Of a stretch of DNA of 46,471 nt, positions 25,430-34,068 are shown one piece after another. Origin of the DNA: Pontiellaceae bacterium B12219 (GTDB lineage Bacteria > Verrucomicrobiota > Kiritimatiellia > Kiritimatiellales > Pontiellaceae); the NCBI GenBank assembly GCA_029432795.1, contig JARNMJ010000032.1:1-46471 (forward strand), given 5' to 3'. The first letter of the stretch is position 1; each line of letters starts with the position of its first letter. Made by a program: the position numbers and the translations under genes. Under the pieces are notes generated by a model. The model was not told the origin of the DNA. It did no database searches and saw only the letters and a program-made list of their open reading frames with translations.

Positions 25430-26248
25430 ATGAAAAAACAGATCCTGACCGCCACCGCCGCCCTTGCCCTCGCAGGAGCGGCCCATGCGTCAGAAACCAT
25501 CGTAATCGACGGTTCCACCACAGTGGGTCCGATTGCCAAAGCCTTTGCCGAATATTATATGGCGGCCAATCCCGAAGTGAATATCACGGTTTCCGAATCC
25601 GGCAGCGGCAACGGTGCAAAAGCAATGGTTAATGGAACCTGCGATGTTGCCATCATGTCCCGCCCGATGAAAGACAGCGAATTCAAAGCCGCAGCCGATC
25701 ATGGTGCCCAACCGGTTGCTCACGTGGTAGCTCTCGACGGCCTGCCGATTCTGGTTCACCCCTCCAACCCGGTTCAGGATCTGACCGTTGAGCAGATTCG
25801 TAAAATTTTTCTCGGCGAAATCAGCAATTGGAGTCAGGTCGGAGGTCCGAATAAGGAAATTGTGACCATTTCCCGCGATACCAACTCCGGCACCTACGAA
25901 ACCTTTGCCGGCCTGGTAATGAACAAAGAAAAAATCGGCGAAAAATGCGAATATGTCGGTTCTAACGGAGCAATTCGTCAGCGCGTTCAAACCACTCCGG
26001 CAGCTATTGGTTATGCCGGACTCGGTTTTGTAGACAAAACCGTAAAAGCCCTGAAGGTCAATGGAATCTATCCTTCACCGGAGACCGTACAAACAGGGGA
26101 ATATCCGATTGCCCGCCCGCTGTTCATGTACACCAACGGTTATCCAAAACTGGGAAGTTCCCTCTATCAGTTCATGACCATTCATCTGACGGAAGACGGC
26201 CAGGAAATGGTTGAAGAAATCGGTTTCGTTCCGGTGACTGCATACTAA
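25430..26248 (+). CDS. pstS: Phosphate ABC transporter substrate-binding protein PstS
   Basis: The 272-aa product has a signal peptide (MKKQILTATAALALAGAAHA) and the PstS pattern: 'IDGSTTVGPIAKAFAEYYMAANPEVNITVSESGSGNGAKAMVNGTCDVAIMSRPMKDSE', 'ISNWSQVGG', 'ISRDTNSGTYETFAGLVM' and 'AIGYAGLGFV'. The Ser/Thr/Arg/Asp residues of these loops bind phosphate. AAGGAG precedes the start. The Pho-box-like repeats lie 60-150 nt upstream and a strong terminator follows, so it can be expressed separately and more strongly than the membrane components. Confidence 0.95.
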   Translation: MKKQILTATAALALAGAAHASETIVIDGSTTVGPIAKAFAEYYMAANPEVNITVSESGSGNGAKAMVNGTCDVAIMSRPMKDSEFKAAADHGAQPVAHVVALDGLPILVHPSNPVQDLTVEQIRKIFLGEISNWSQVGGPNKEIVTISRDTNSGTYETFAGLVMNKEKIGEKCEYVGSNGAIRQRVQTTPAAIGYAGLGFVDKTVKALKVNGIYPSPETVQTGEYPIARPLFMYTNGYPKLGSSLYQFMTIHLTEDGQEMVEEIGFVPVTAY

Positions 26249-26273
26249 CGGAATGTGATGCGTAATGATTAAG

Positions 26274-26299
26274 GCGCGATCTTCGGATCGCGCTTTTTT
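26274..26299 (+). terminator. Intrinsic terminator after pstS
   Basis: GCGCGATC and GATCGCGC form an 8-bp stem closed by a TTCG tetraloop, followed by six Ts. Confidence 0.95.
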
Positions 26300-26435
26300 A
26301 TTGCCCGGCCAATGCGTGTTTTTCTTTCTTGAGGATTGCAAACGCAAAATCGCGATTTACTCTAAACGCAATTCAAGACTCACTTTATCGCCCGCCACTG
26401 CAGAAAAATTACGCCCTAATTCATTCCAGACGATT

Positions 26436-27362
26436 ATGACCCCAACTATAAAAAAAAGATTCCGAAATCCGTTTCGCTCCCACACCGGAACCATCTGCCG
26501 GGAATATGCATCGATCATACTCGCCGGAATCCTCTATTCCTTTGCTCTGAAATATTTTGTACTCCCCTCCCAGGTTGTGCTGACAGGGACGGAAGGTATT
26601 GCCGCGGCACTTTCCTATTTCTTTGAAAGCAACCTCCTCTTCATTTTGCTCTATTCACTTTTTCAGGCCTCTCTGATTGCGTTCGCCTTCATTGGTGTCG
26701 GAAAAACATTTGCATTGCGCTCATTAACGGTAGTCATCACCGTGGTCACCCTGCTCGCCTTGCTTCCTGATCTGCGAGTAGCCGACCCGGAACCTCAGAA
26801 CGAACGCATCATTCTCGTCATTTTCGGCGGACTTTTAGCAGGCGTAGCCAAAGCACTGGCCTTCCGGAATCGCGGTTCCACCGGCGATGAAGACATTCTC
26901 GGCGCATATTTTGCCATGAAATACCTGAAACCGGTCGGATCGATTGCCGTAATTGCCGCCGTGATATCCACCGGATTTGGACTGACGCTGGCGTTCATCA
27001 AGACGGATCACATTGAACCGGTAGTCAACACCCTCATGTATACCTCTCTCTATATTTTCATCTCCACAGAAACACTGAACAACCTGTACCGTAAATTCAA
27101 ACTCACGATGCTTGCCATTATCACCCAAAACCGGCAGGAGATCGGCGCAGCCATCAAAAAAGCAACCTCGCACCGAACCTACACCGTGCAACCGGTCACC
27201 GGCGGACATACCAGCGATGCCTTCTGGGAAGTTAAAACCATTGTTACCCAGGAAGAACTCCCGCATGTGGTCGATGCCGTGGAAGAGTCCGACCCCTCCT
27301 GCTTCCTCTATCATCATGATATTGAGGGTATTTCCCGGGGCTATTTCATCGCCCCGTTTTAA
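26436..27362 (+). CDS. YitT-family membrane protein (DUF161 + DUF2179)
   Basis: The frame extends upstream through the pstS terminator, so the start is taken at ATG 26436. It gives 308 aa with five or six membrane helices ('IILAGILYSFALKYFVLPSQVVLTG', 'LLFILLYSLFQASLIAFAFIGVG', 'LTVVITVVTLLALLP', 'RIILVIFGGLLAGVAKALAFRN'). The YitT signature 'RNRGSTGDEDILGAYFAMK' follows (usually GGSxGGTDI), then a C-terminal DUF2179 domain from about 220 ('TMLAIITQNRQEIGAAIKKATSHRTYTVQPVTGGHT'). The function of YitT proteins is unsettled. It sits between pstS and pstC, both with Pho-box-like repeats, which hints at a link to phosphate or a counter-ion. It is the second DUF2179 protein in the window. Confidence 0.82.
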   Translation: MTPTIKKRFRNPFRSHTGTICREYASIILAGILYSFALKYFVLPSQVVLTGTEGIAAALSYFFESNLLFILLYSLFQASLIAFAFIGVGKTFALRSLTVVITVVTLLALLPDLRVADPEPQNERIILVIFGGLLAGVAKALAFRNRGSTGDEDILGAYFAMKYLKPVGSIAVIAAVISTGFGLTLAFIKTDHIEPVVNTLMYTSLYIFISTETLNNLYRKFKLTMLAIITQNRQEIGAAIKKATSHRTYTVQPVTGGHTSDAFWEVKTIVTQEELPHVVDAVEESDPSCFLYHHDIEGISRGYFIAPF

Positions 27363-27385
27363 CAGTCTAATACGCCCTGATTTTC

Positions 27386-27430
27386 CTCACATTCATCTAA
27401 CATTAATTATCCCCTAATCTTTCACTAACA
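27386..27430 (+). promoter_or_regulatory. Pho-box-like repeats before pstC
   Basis: CTCACA (27386) and CTAACA (27397), then CTAATC (27414) and CTAACA (27425), form two pairs each 11 bp apart, matching the spacing of the pstS repeats. They lie 45-90 nt before pstC. Confidence 0.6.
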
Positions 27431-27475
27431 TTATCCCCCCACTCTCTGACGCGTTCTTAAGGGAATTATGCGTCT

Positions 27476-28618
27476 ATGAGCAAAAAAGCTAATACAAGCC
27501 TAATCATGAGTGATGCCGCCAGCCGGCAGCAGCGAATCAGCAGCCTGCTGGGTCAAGCCATCCTCTTTTTAATCACGTCACTTTCCACGATTACGGTTTT
27601 CTTCATCTTTTACTTCATCCTGAAGGACGCCATCCCGTTCTTTAAGAGTGAAGGATTTAAAGAATTCTTCACCACCACGCGCTGGTACCCTTCGGGATCG
27701 CCGGCCGAATTCGGCGCTTTGCCGATTTTTGTCGGAACCGGACTGGTCACACTGGGAGCCATTGTGGTCGCGGTTCCGCTGGGCATTGCCGCTTCGGTCT
27801 GCCTCAGCGATCTGCTCCCTTTTAATGTTAGACAGATTGTGAAACCAGTCATTGAAATCCTCGCCGCGATCCCCTCCGTGGCCTACGGTTTCTTTGCGCT
27901 GGTTGTTTTCGCCCCCCTGCTTCAAAACCATGGCGGAGCCATTCTTTCAACGGGCGTCTGGATTGTGCTCGGCCCGATCTTTGCTCTTTTAACCATGGTG
28001 CTTGGCGACCTGCTTCTCGATAAATTGCGCAATACGATGAGCCCGAAGGTCGCCACTTCCATCGTTTTTCCAATCCTTGGAACGCTGTCCTTTCTTTTCC
28101 TCTATCGGCTCTCTGCAAATCTAAGCGGCGTTGAAATCAGCTCCGGAACCAACGCGCTGAACGTATCCATCATTCTCGGCATCATGGCCCTTCCAACGGT
28201 CGTCAGTGTTGCCGAAGATGCGCTTCAGGCCGCCGGTCGCGAATTGCGCGAAGGCTCTTATGCCCTGGGAGCCACACGTGCCGAAACCATTATCAAAACC
28301 ATCATTCCCGCATCGGTCAGCGGCATCCTTGCTGCGGTTATTCTGGGCGTGATGCGTGCCATCGGCGAAACCATGGTGGTCTGGATGGCTTCCGGCAATG
28401 CCGCGCGCATTCCGGAACCATGGTACAACATGCTGCAGCCGGTCCGCACACTGACGGCCACCATCGCCGGCGATATGGGCGAGGCCGACCATGTGACCGG
28501 CTCCTCCCGTTTTCACGTTCTATTTGCCATGGCGTTCTGTCTGCTCGCCTTCTCATTCATCATGAACCTTATAAGCGAAATCATTGTTAAGCGTTCGCGT
28601 AAAAAGCTGGGTAAATAG
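27476..28618 (+). CDS. pstC: Phosphate ABC transporter permease PstC
   Basis: The 380-aa product has six predicted membrane helices and the permease EAA-type loop 'EDALQAAGRELREGSYALGATRAETIIKTIIPASVSGI', followed by 'GVMRAIGETMVVWMASGNA'. This is the typical PstC C-terminal signature that docks PstB. It is longer than E. coli PstC (about 319 aa), with extra sequence between helices 3 and 4. It is the first gene of pstC-pstA-pstB-phoU, preceded by Pho-box-like repeats. A TTCCA-N5-TGGAA palindrome lies inside it at 28068. Confidence 0.93.
   Translation: MSKKANTSLIMSDAASRQQRISSLLGQAILFLITSLSTITVFFIFYFILKDAIPFFKSEGFKEFFTTTRWYPSGSPAEFGALPIFVGTGLVTLGAIVVAVPLGIAASVCLSDLLPFNVRQIVKPVIEILAAIPSVAYGFFALVVFAPLLQNHGGAILSTGVWIVLGPIFALLTMVLGDLLLDKLRNTMSPKVATSIVFPILGTLSFLFLYRLSANLSGVEISSGTNALNVSIILGIMALPTVVSVAEDALQAAGRELREGSYALGATRAETIIKTIIPASVSGILAAVILGVMRAIGETMVVWMASGNAARIPEPWYNMLQPVRTLTATIAGDMGEADHVTGSSRFHVLFAMAFCLLAFSFIMNLISEIIVKRSRKKLGK
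28068..28082. repeat. TTCCA-N5-TGGAA palindrome (in pstC)
   Basis: Exact copy with spacer ATCCT inside the pstC coding region. Confidence 0.85.
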
Positions 28619-28622
28619 AGTC

Positions 28623-28657
28623 GTGAAACTGGAAACCGGAAATTTGAAACCTGAAAC
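28623..28657 (+). repeat. Heptanucleotide array, five units (pstC-pstA gap)
   Basis: GTGAAAC, TGGAAAC, CGGAAAT, TTGAAAC, CTGAAAC lie end to end, all fitting NNGAAAY. The array starts 5 nt after the pstC stop. Confidence 0.8.
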
Positions 28658-28711
28658 CAATCATCCCCGGAATGCTGTGTATTCGGCATATTCCGTGGTT
28701 CCTGAAATCCC

Positions 28712-30058
28712 ATGCGCTTAGAAACCCGAAAACTACTCGATAAAGCCTTCTCCGGCCTGGGTCTCATTTCAATTGCCGTCATGGCCATTGCCCTCTTGCT
28801 GATCCTCACTCCGATCGTATGGCGCGGCTCGAAAGCCTTCATTTTTAAAGGAACCATCGAACACCGCCGCGTCATGCTGGAGTTATTTGATCGGGGGAAT
28901 CCTGAAAAATTTAATCAGGAATCTGCCGATGCTGCAGCCGCCCGCGCTCCGGTCTATCAAATGATGGAAGCTTTCGAGGCGGAAATGAAGGCGATGGACC
29001 GCAAAAAACGCAAAGAATATAAGGCGCCGTTCAGAGAAGTGGAAAACGCACTGGAAGAACTGCTCGGTCCGATGCCCGGTCAGCGTACTCCCGTTCTGCT
29101 GCGCCAGCGCTACGGCCAAACCCGCTGGGACCGTGCACTCGTTAAACTCCATGAAACGCTTTATTCGGAAGAGTGGGACTATTCCAATGCCGATGCCATG
29201 GGGGTGCTGGTTGAAAAACCGCGTGTCGACTTTTTCACCGGAACGGAACTGGAGCCTCTTTTCCAATATCTGGAAGATTACCTGCCGGAAATGATGCAGC
29301 CGAAAACCACCTTCTACTATCAGTTTATTACCGACAAATCGAAAGATTCCCACATCTTCGGAGGAATCTGGCCGGAAGTGCTCGGCACGATTTATCTCAC
29401 AATCGGCGCCATGATTTTTGCCATTCCCATGGGCGTGATTGCCGCGATCTATCTTTGTGAATATGCCAAAGAAGGCCGCATCATCAGCTTCATCCGCATT
29501 TGCATCAGCACCCTGGCCGGCGTTCCGAGTATTGTTTTCGGGCTGTTCGGGCTGGCCTTCTTTTTGAATACGATTCAGGTGTCCGACTCCAAGAGTGTGT
29601 TGGCCGGATCGTTGACCCTTTCCCTGCTTATTCTGCCCACCATCATCCGATCTTCGGAAGAAGCCATTCTCGCCGTTCCGCGGGCCTATAAAGAAGCCTC
29701 GCTCGGGTTGGGGGCCAGTCGGTGGCACACCGTGCTGACTGTGATTCTTCCGGCCGCGATGCCCGGCATTCTTACCGGCATCGTCATCAGCATGGGCCGT
29801 GCTGCCGGCGAAACGGCCCCCATCATCTTTACCGCCGCAGTGAGCGTCGGGGCGCCGCTTAAAATCTGGGAAACCTTAAGCCAGCCCACCCCGGCCCTGC
29901 CCTGGAATATTTACAACCTGTGTACCGAACATGAAGCGGTCGATGAAATCCGGCATGTGCAATACGGCATGGTATTCACGCTCGTGGCCATTGTGCTGCT
30001 GCTGAATCTGGCCGCCATCCTGATGCGCGCAAGAATCTCGAAGAAACTCAGAGGATAA
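28712..30058 (+). CDS. pstA: Phosphate ABC transporter permease PstA with large periplasmic insertion
   Basis: The 448-aa product ends like normal PstA: 'GGIWPEVLGTIYLTIGAMIFAIPMGVIAAIYL', 'LAGVPSIVFGLFGLAFF', 'AYKEASLGLGASRWHTVLTVILPAAMPGILTGIVISMGRAAGETAPIIFTA'. Between helix 1 (about 20-38) and helix 2 (about 225) lie roughly 170 extra hydrophilic residues, where classical PstA (about 280-300 aa) has a short loop. This segment is charged and helical ('MMEAFEAEMKAMDRKKRKEYKAPFREVENALEELLG') and should lie outside the membrane, near PstS. Its role is unknown; docking of PstS or sensing is possible. No clear ribosome site precedes ATG 28712. A palindrome copy lies at 29261 within the insertion. 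Confidence 0.9.
   Translation: MRLETRKLLDKAFSGLGLISIAVMAIALLLILTPIVWRGSKAFIFKGTIEHRRVMLELFDRGNPEKFNQESADAAAARAPVYQMMEAFEAEMKAMDRKKRKEYKAPFREVENALEELLGPMPGQRTPVLLRQRYGQTRWDRALVKLHETLYSEEWDYSNADAMGVLVEKPRVDFFTGTELEPLFQYLEDYLPEMMQPKTTFYYQFITDKSKDSHIFGGIWPEVLGTIYLTIGAMIFAIPMGVIAAIYLCEYAKEGRIISFIRICISTLAGVPSIVFGLFGLAFFLNTIQVSDSKSVLAGSLTLSLLILPTIIRSSEEAILAVPRAYKEASLGLGASRWHTVLTVILPAAMPGILTGIVISMGRAAGETAPIIFTAAVSVGAPLKIWETLSQPTPALPWNIYNLCTEHEAVDEIRHVQYGMVFTLVAIVLLLNLAAILMRARISKKLRG
29261..29275. repeat. TTCCA-N5-TGGAA palindrome (in pstA)
   Basis: Exact copy with spacer ATATC, encoding FQYLE in the periplasmic insertion of PstA. Confidence 0.85.
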
Positions 30059-30063
30059 GAAAC

Positions 30064-30116
30064 CACGCAAGACACTGAACACACGGAAGCAATACGAAAT
30101 AGGCACTACGCAATAG
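30064..30116 (+). repeat. Nonamer plus heptamer arrays (pstA-pstB gap)
   Basis: Three 9-mers (CACGCAAGA, CACTGAACA, CACGGAAGC) are followed by four 7-mers (GCAATAC, GAAATAG, GCACTAC, GCAATAG; the first shares its GC with the third 9-mer). The array fills almost the whole gap and ends next to the pstB ribosome site. Confidence 0.7.
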
Positions 30117-30126
30117 AGGCTTTACT

Positions 30127-30948
30127 ATGTCCGAAGAAATCACGATGAAAAAAATTGATACGTTTGCCGAACATGGCGACGGAAATCAACCCCACGAAAC
30201 ACACTTGTCCATCCGCGACTTCTCGCTTTTTTACGGCGACTTCGAGGCCGTCCGGAAAGTGAATATGGACATCCCGAAAAAGATGGTCACCGCCATGATC
30301 GGCCCGAGCGGCTGTGGGAAAAGTACATTACTTCGCTCGATCAACCGCATGAACGACCTCATTCCTTCCACCAGTGCTGCCGGCGAAATAAATTTCGAAG
30401 GGCATAATATCTACGCCCGGAACATCGACGTCGTCACCTTGCGTGCCCGCGTTGGAATGGTCTTCCAAAAACCCAATGTTTTCCCCAAATCCATTTTTGA
30501 CAACGTGGCATACGGCCCCCGGTTGCAAGGCATGCGAAACAAGCAGGAACTCAGTGAAATTGTTGAACAAAGTCTGCGTCAGGCAGCTATTTGGGATGAA
30601 GTGAAAGATCGGCTTCAGGCGAATGCGCTCGGCATGTCCGGCGGTCAGCAGCAGCGCCTCTGCATCGCCCGCGCCCTGGCCATTAAACCGGAAATTCTGC
30701 TGATGGATGAGCCGACTTCCGCGCTCGACCCCAAAGCAACGGCTCTGATTGAAGATCTCATTGGTGAGCTTCGGCAGAACTACACGATCGTTATTGTTAC
30801 GCACAATATGCAGCAGGCGGCCCGCGTTTCCGATCTGACCGCTTTCATGTATGAAGGCGTCCTGGTGGAATTCGGAAAAACCAAGCAGCTGTTCACCAAC
30901 CCGGCAAACCCGCAGACCGAAAATTATATTACAGGAAGATTTGGATAG
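30127..30948 (+). CDS. pstB: Phosphate ABC transporter ATPase PstB
   Basis: The 273-aa product has all ABC ATPase motifs: Walker A 'GPSGCGKST', the PstB-type '[11 protein letters not shown]', Q-loop '[27 protein letters not shown]', signature '[18 protein letters not shown]', Walker B '[14 protein letters not shown]' and switch His in '[16 protein letters not shown]'. An extension of about 25 aa precedes the usual PstB start, but GAGG before 30127 supports it. It powers phosphate import through PstC/PstA. Confidence 0.96.
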   Translation: MSEEITMKKIDTFAEHGDGNQPHETHLSIRDFSLFYGDFEAVRKVNMDIPKKMVTAMIGPSGCGKSTLLRSINRMNDLIPSTSAAGEINFEGHNIYARNIDVVTLRARVGMVFQKPNVFPKSIFDNVAYGPRLQGMRNKQELSEIVEQSLRQAAIWDEVKDRLQANALGMSGGQQQRLCIARALAIKPEILLMDEPTSALDPKATALIEDLIGELRQNYTIVIVTHNMQQAARVSDLTAFMYEGVLVEFGKTKQLFTNPANPQTENYITGRFG

Positions 30949-30960
30949 AGGGACTGACGA

Positions 30961-31012
30961 GTGAAACGTGAGCCGTGATTTCCCCCTTCCCGTCTCAATT
31001 TTCACGCCTCAG
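30961..31012. repeat. Heptanucleotide arrays in opposing orientation (pstB-phoU gap)
   Basis: GTGAAAC, GTGAGCC, GTGATTT at 30961-30981 are followed by three units on the other strand at 30992-31012 (TTGAGAC, GTGAAAA, CTGAGGC read on the minus strand). The layout is the same as at 38049-38097. Confidence 0.7.
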
Positions 31013-31029
31013 TCTCCGAAGGAGACCCC

Positions 31030-31686
31030 ATGGCAAAACATCTGGAAAAAGAACTCGAACGCCTTAAAAAGCTGATCTACACGCTCAGCGCCCGCGTGGA
31101 CGATAACCTTGAACTCGCAGTTAAATCCTTTCAGGAAAGCGATATCGAGCTGGCCCGAAAAGTCCGGGCCGATGACACGAAGATCGACGATCTCGAACTG
31201 GAAGTGGAAGAGGAATGCCTGAAAGCACTCGCCCTTTACCAGCCCGTCGCCATTGACCTTCGGTTCATTATTGCCGTCATGAAAATGACCAGCGATCTGG
31301 AACGGATCGGCGATCTGGCAGCGGACATTGCCAAAAACGGTATGCGTATTAACCAGGCTCCCAAACCGAAAATTCCATTAGACCTGCACCAGATGACCTA
31401 TCTGGTTAAAACGATTGTGCGGAAGAGTCTGGACTCGCTGATCAATATCGATTCCTACCTTGCGCGGGAAGTGATTCAGGACGATCTGGAAATCGATGCC
31501 ATGAAATCGGAAATGAAAGATGAAATTGTTGAGGCCCTGAAACGGGAACCCGAACACGCGGAATCGCTCATTACCCTGCTGGCCATCACCCACCGCCTTG
31601 AACGCATTGGCGACCACGCCTCGAATATTGCCGAAGACGTGATCTATATGGTGGAAGCCGAGATTGTCCGGCATCAGACGCTGTAG
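31030..31686 (+). CDS. phoU: Phosphate signalling protein PhoU
   Basis: The 218-aa product is an all-helical tandem of two PhoU three-helix bundles. The metal-cluster motifs E(D)xxxD appear as 'DDTKIDDLELEVEEECLKAL' and 'DDLEIDAMKSEMKDEIVEAL', each followed by the second helix ('FIIAVMKMTSDLERIGDLAADIA' and 'TLLAITHRLERIGDHASNIAEDVIYM'). PhoU connects PstB activity to the PhoR/PhoB-type two-component system and prevents excessive phosphate uptake. GGAG lies 5 nt before ATG. It is the last gene of the pst operon. No phoR or phoB is present in the window. Confidence 0.95.
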   Translation: MAKHLEKELERLKKLIYTLSARVDDNLELAVKSFQESDIELARKVRADDTKIDDLELEVEEECLKALALYQPVAIDLRFIIAVMKMTSDLERIGDLAADIAKNGMRINQAPKPKIPLDLHQMTYLVKTIVRKSLDSLINIDSYLAREVIQDDLEIDAMKSEMKDEIVEALKREPEHAESLITLLAITHRLERIGDHASNIAEDVIYMVEAEIVRHQTL

Positions 31687-31704
31687 TTTCCAACCATTGG
31701 AAAC
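31686..31704. terminator. Palindromic hairpin between convergent phoU and mscS genes
   Basis: GTTTCCA and TGGAAAC form a perfect 7-bp stem around ACCAT, in the 25-nt gap between the two stop codons. It is also an exact copy of the TTCCA-N5-TGGAA palindrome (31688-31702). There is no T-run, so bidirectional termination is only a possibility. Confidence 0.5.
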
Positions 31705-31711
31705 GCGCCCT

Positions 31712-32959
31712 TTATCCGTTCAACCGAATCGATGCCACATCGAGCCCGCTCGGCTGCTGATACACCCGCAGATCGAATTCGGGGAGTGCAGCCAGAATAT
31801 GGTCGAAGATGTCGGCCTGAATACCTTCGTAATTTGCCCAGTTTTTATCTGAACTGAACACATAAATTTCGATTGGAAGCCCCTGCGGGGTCGGCTGCAG
31901 GTGGCGCACCAGAAAGGTCATGCCTTTATGAATTTTCGGATTGCTGTGCAGATAGTTCACGAGATACGCACGGAAAATTCCAAGGTTGGTCTGCCGCCGT
32001 CCGTTCAGCATGGTTGAAGACAGATCAAGCTCCCGCTCGGCATTCGCGGCATTGATTTCCTCCTGCTTTTTCCCCACATATTCTTTCAGCAGTTCCATAC
32101 ATTGGAACTTTTCGAGCATGGCCTCGTCGGCAAAACGGACGGTATTCATATCGATGCAGATGGAACGCTTGATGCGCCGCCCGCCGGATTCGCTCATGCC
32201 GCGCCAGTTTTTGAAAGAATCAGAAATCAGGGCATAGGTCGGAATTGTCGAGATTGTTTTATCCCAGTTACGCACCTTCACGGTATTCACGGCCACTTCA
32301 ATCACATCACCGTCGGCACCGTATTTGGGCATTTCAATCCAATCGCCCTCCCGGACCATATCGTTGGCCCCCAGCTGAATCCCGGCCACAAATCCGAGGA
32401 TCGTATCCTTGAACACCAGCATCGTCACCGCAGTCAAACCGCCCATCAAACCGAACAGATGCCAGGGCTCTTTATTCAGCAGCACTGAAATAATAAAAAT
32501 TCCGGCAAAAAGGTAGAGCACAATCAGCAGTGCCTGAAACAACGGACGAATCGGCTTTCGCTGCGAATTCGGATCGGAATGATAGATGTCAGAAACCGCA
32601 TCGAGAAAGGCTTCCACCGAACGGGCACCAATCAGAATGATCGCCGCAAAAACAATGTGCTTGATCAGCTCCATCTGTCCCGGAGCCAGTCGATCGATGC
32701 AGAACAGAATAAATGTCAGCGGAATCAGTCGCAGAAGGCGGTGAAACATCCGCGATTCAAATAAGGCATCATCCCAGCTATTGGTTGTTTTCAGCGTAAC
32801 CTGCCGAATTAACTTCAACAGATAGTTCCGCAGCAGCCAATACATGAAATAGGCCAAGGCAAAAACAGCAACAGTCAATGCAACGACCGCCGCTTCATCG
32901 GCCAGAGCCTGCGGTACTCCAAGTGCAATAAAATGTTCTGTAACCCACGTTTTCAGCAT
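31712..32959 (-). CDS. MscS-family mechanosensitive channel (YbdG/MscM type)
   Basis: The start is ATG 32959, preceded by AGGAAGGA; the frame extends 9 codons further without a site. The 415-aa length equals that of E. coli YbdG. About five membrane helices occupy residues 20-200, followed by the MscS pore/beta domain 'LVFKDTILGFVAGIQLGANDMVREGDWIEMPKYGADGDVIEVAVNTVKVRNWDKTISTIPTYALISDSFKNWRGMSESGGRRIKRSI'. This last stretch is diagnostic for the YbdG subgroup. The protein would release solutes on osmotic down-shock at the inner membrane. It converges with phoU. A palindrome copy with 7-bp arms lies at 32091-32109. Confidence 0.9.
   Translation of the reverse strand: MLKTWVTEHFIALGVPQALADEAAVVALTVAVFALAYFMYWLLRNYLLKLIRQVTLKTTNSWDDALFESRMFHRLLRLIPLTFILFCIDRLAPGQMELIKHIVFAAIILIGARSVEAFLDAVSDIYHSDPNSQRKPIRPLFQALLIVLYLFAGIFIISVLLNKEPWHLFGLMGGLTAVTMLVFKDTILGFVAGIQLGANDMVREGDWIEMPKYGADGDVIEVAVNTVKVRNWDKTISTIPTYALISDSFKNWRGMSESGGRRIKRSICIDMNTVRFADEAMLEKFQCMELLKEYVGKKQEEINAANAERELDLSSTMLNGRRQTNLGIFRAYLVNYLHSNPKIHKGMTFLVRHLQPTPQGLPIEIYVFSSDKNWANYEGIQADIFDHILAALPEFDLRVYQQPSGLDVASIRLNG
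32093..32107. repeat. TTCCA-N5-TGGAA palindrome (in mscS gene)
   Basis: Exact copy with spacer TACAT. The arms extend to AGTTCCA and TGGAACT. Confidence 0.85.
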
Positions 32960-33084
32960 AGCATTCCTTCCTGTTAATAATGACAAATTATGGTTTTATG
33001 TCCTAAAAAGCATCAGCATATCGTTGATTGTTTGATCCTCTAAAGGGCAAAGTTTCACTAATTGGATAAGGAAAACTTCACGGT

Positions 33085-33909
33085 ATGCATAAACTGTTCA
33101 TTTTTTCACTGCTGCTGGCAATCGGTGTCCAGGCAGAAGACAAACCGAAACCGGATAATACGGTTCCGTTTAAGGAAACACCGCAAGGTGAATTACGGCT
33201 GCATATTTTCAACCCCACCGGCCTTGAAAAAGGGCAGAAGCGTCCGGCGGTCATCTTTTTCTTCGGGGGCGGCTGGAATTCCGGAACACCCGACCAATTC
33301 TATAACCAGGCGGCCCATCTCGCCAAGCGCGGCATGGTGGCGATTGCTGCAGAATACCGCACCCAAAACAGCCACAGTACGGATCCGCGAGCATGCGTGA
33401 TGGATGCAAAATCCGCCATGCGCTGGGTGCGCAGACGGGCCAATAAACTGGGAATCGATCCCAACCGAATTGCGGCCGGCGGCGGATCGGCCGGCGGCCA
33501 TCTCGCTGCGGCAACCGCCACCCTCACCGCCTTCGACGAACCCGATGAGGATACGGAGGTCAGCTGCAAACCACAGGCACTCATTCTGTTCAATCCCGTG
33601 TTTGATAACTCCGAAGCCGGCTATGGCTACAACCGGGTGAAAGACTATTGGCAGGAGTTTTCACCGATGCAGAACCTTCACAAAGGCCTGCCGCCCACCA
33701 TCATTTTTTTGGGCACCAACGACAAGTATGTTCCCGTTGCAACGGCCGAAGAATATCAGCGTATCATGAAAGCCAACGGCGACCGGTGCGAACTTTTCCT
33801 CTATAAAGACCAGCCCCACGGCTTTTTCAATAAAGCCAAATACAAAGAAACCGTTGCCGAAATGGATAAGTTTCTCGTATCGCTCGGATGGTTGAAGCCC
33901 CTCAAATAA
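33085..33909 (+). CDS. Secreted alpha/beta-hydrolase esterase (BD-FAE/HSL-like)
   Basis: The 274-aa product has a signal peptide (about 1-17) and the alpha/beta hydrolase landmarks of the acetyl-hydrolase/BD-FAE group: oxyanion loop 'FFFGGGWNSG', nucleophile Ser135 in 'GGGSAGGHLAAA', Asp213 in 'FLGTNDKYVP' and His245 in 'DQPHGFF'. Such enzymes remove acetyl or feruloyl esters from polysaccharides or small lipids. It stands alone, divergent from the channel gene, outside the sulfatase locus and without the ECF-type element, so its regulation is separate. The substrate is unknown. Confidence 0.82.
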   Translation: MHKLFIFSLLLAIGVQAEDKPKPDNTVPFKETPQGELRLHIFNPTGLEKGQKRPAVIFFFGGGWNSGTPDQFYNQAAHLAKRGMVAIAAEYRTQNSHSTDPRACVMDAKSAMRWVRRRANKLGIDPNRIAAGGGSAGGHLAAATATLTAFDEPDEDTEVSCKPQALILFNPVFDNSEAGYGYNRVKDYWQEFSPMQNLHKGLPPTIIFLGTNDKYVPVATAEEYQRIMKANGDRCELFLYKDQPHGFFNKAKYKETVAEMDKFLVSLGWLKPLK

Positions 33910-34068
33910 ACAGGGTGCAGCCTCCAACCTCTTGAAACCGCCGGGCGAGATTGTGCGCAGGAATCCGCTTCGGCACAACAAGCCTGTATTATTTCTTCCT
34001 ATCCTTGGAAACCTCGATAAAATACGACTCATTTAGTATTCATTCGATTTCAAGAGGAGAAGAGCATC

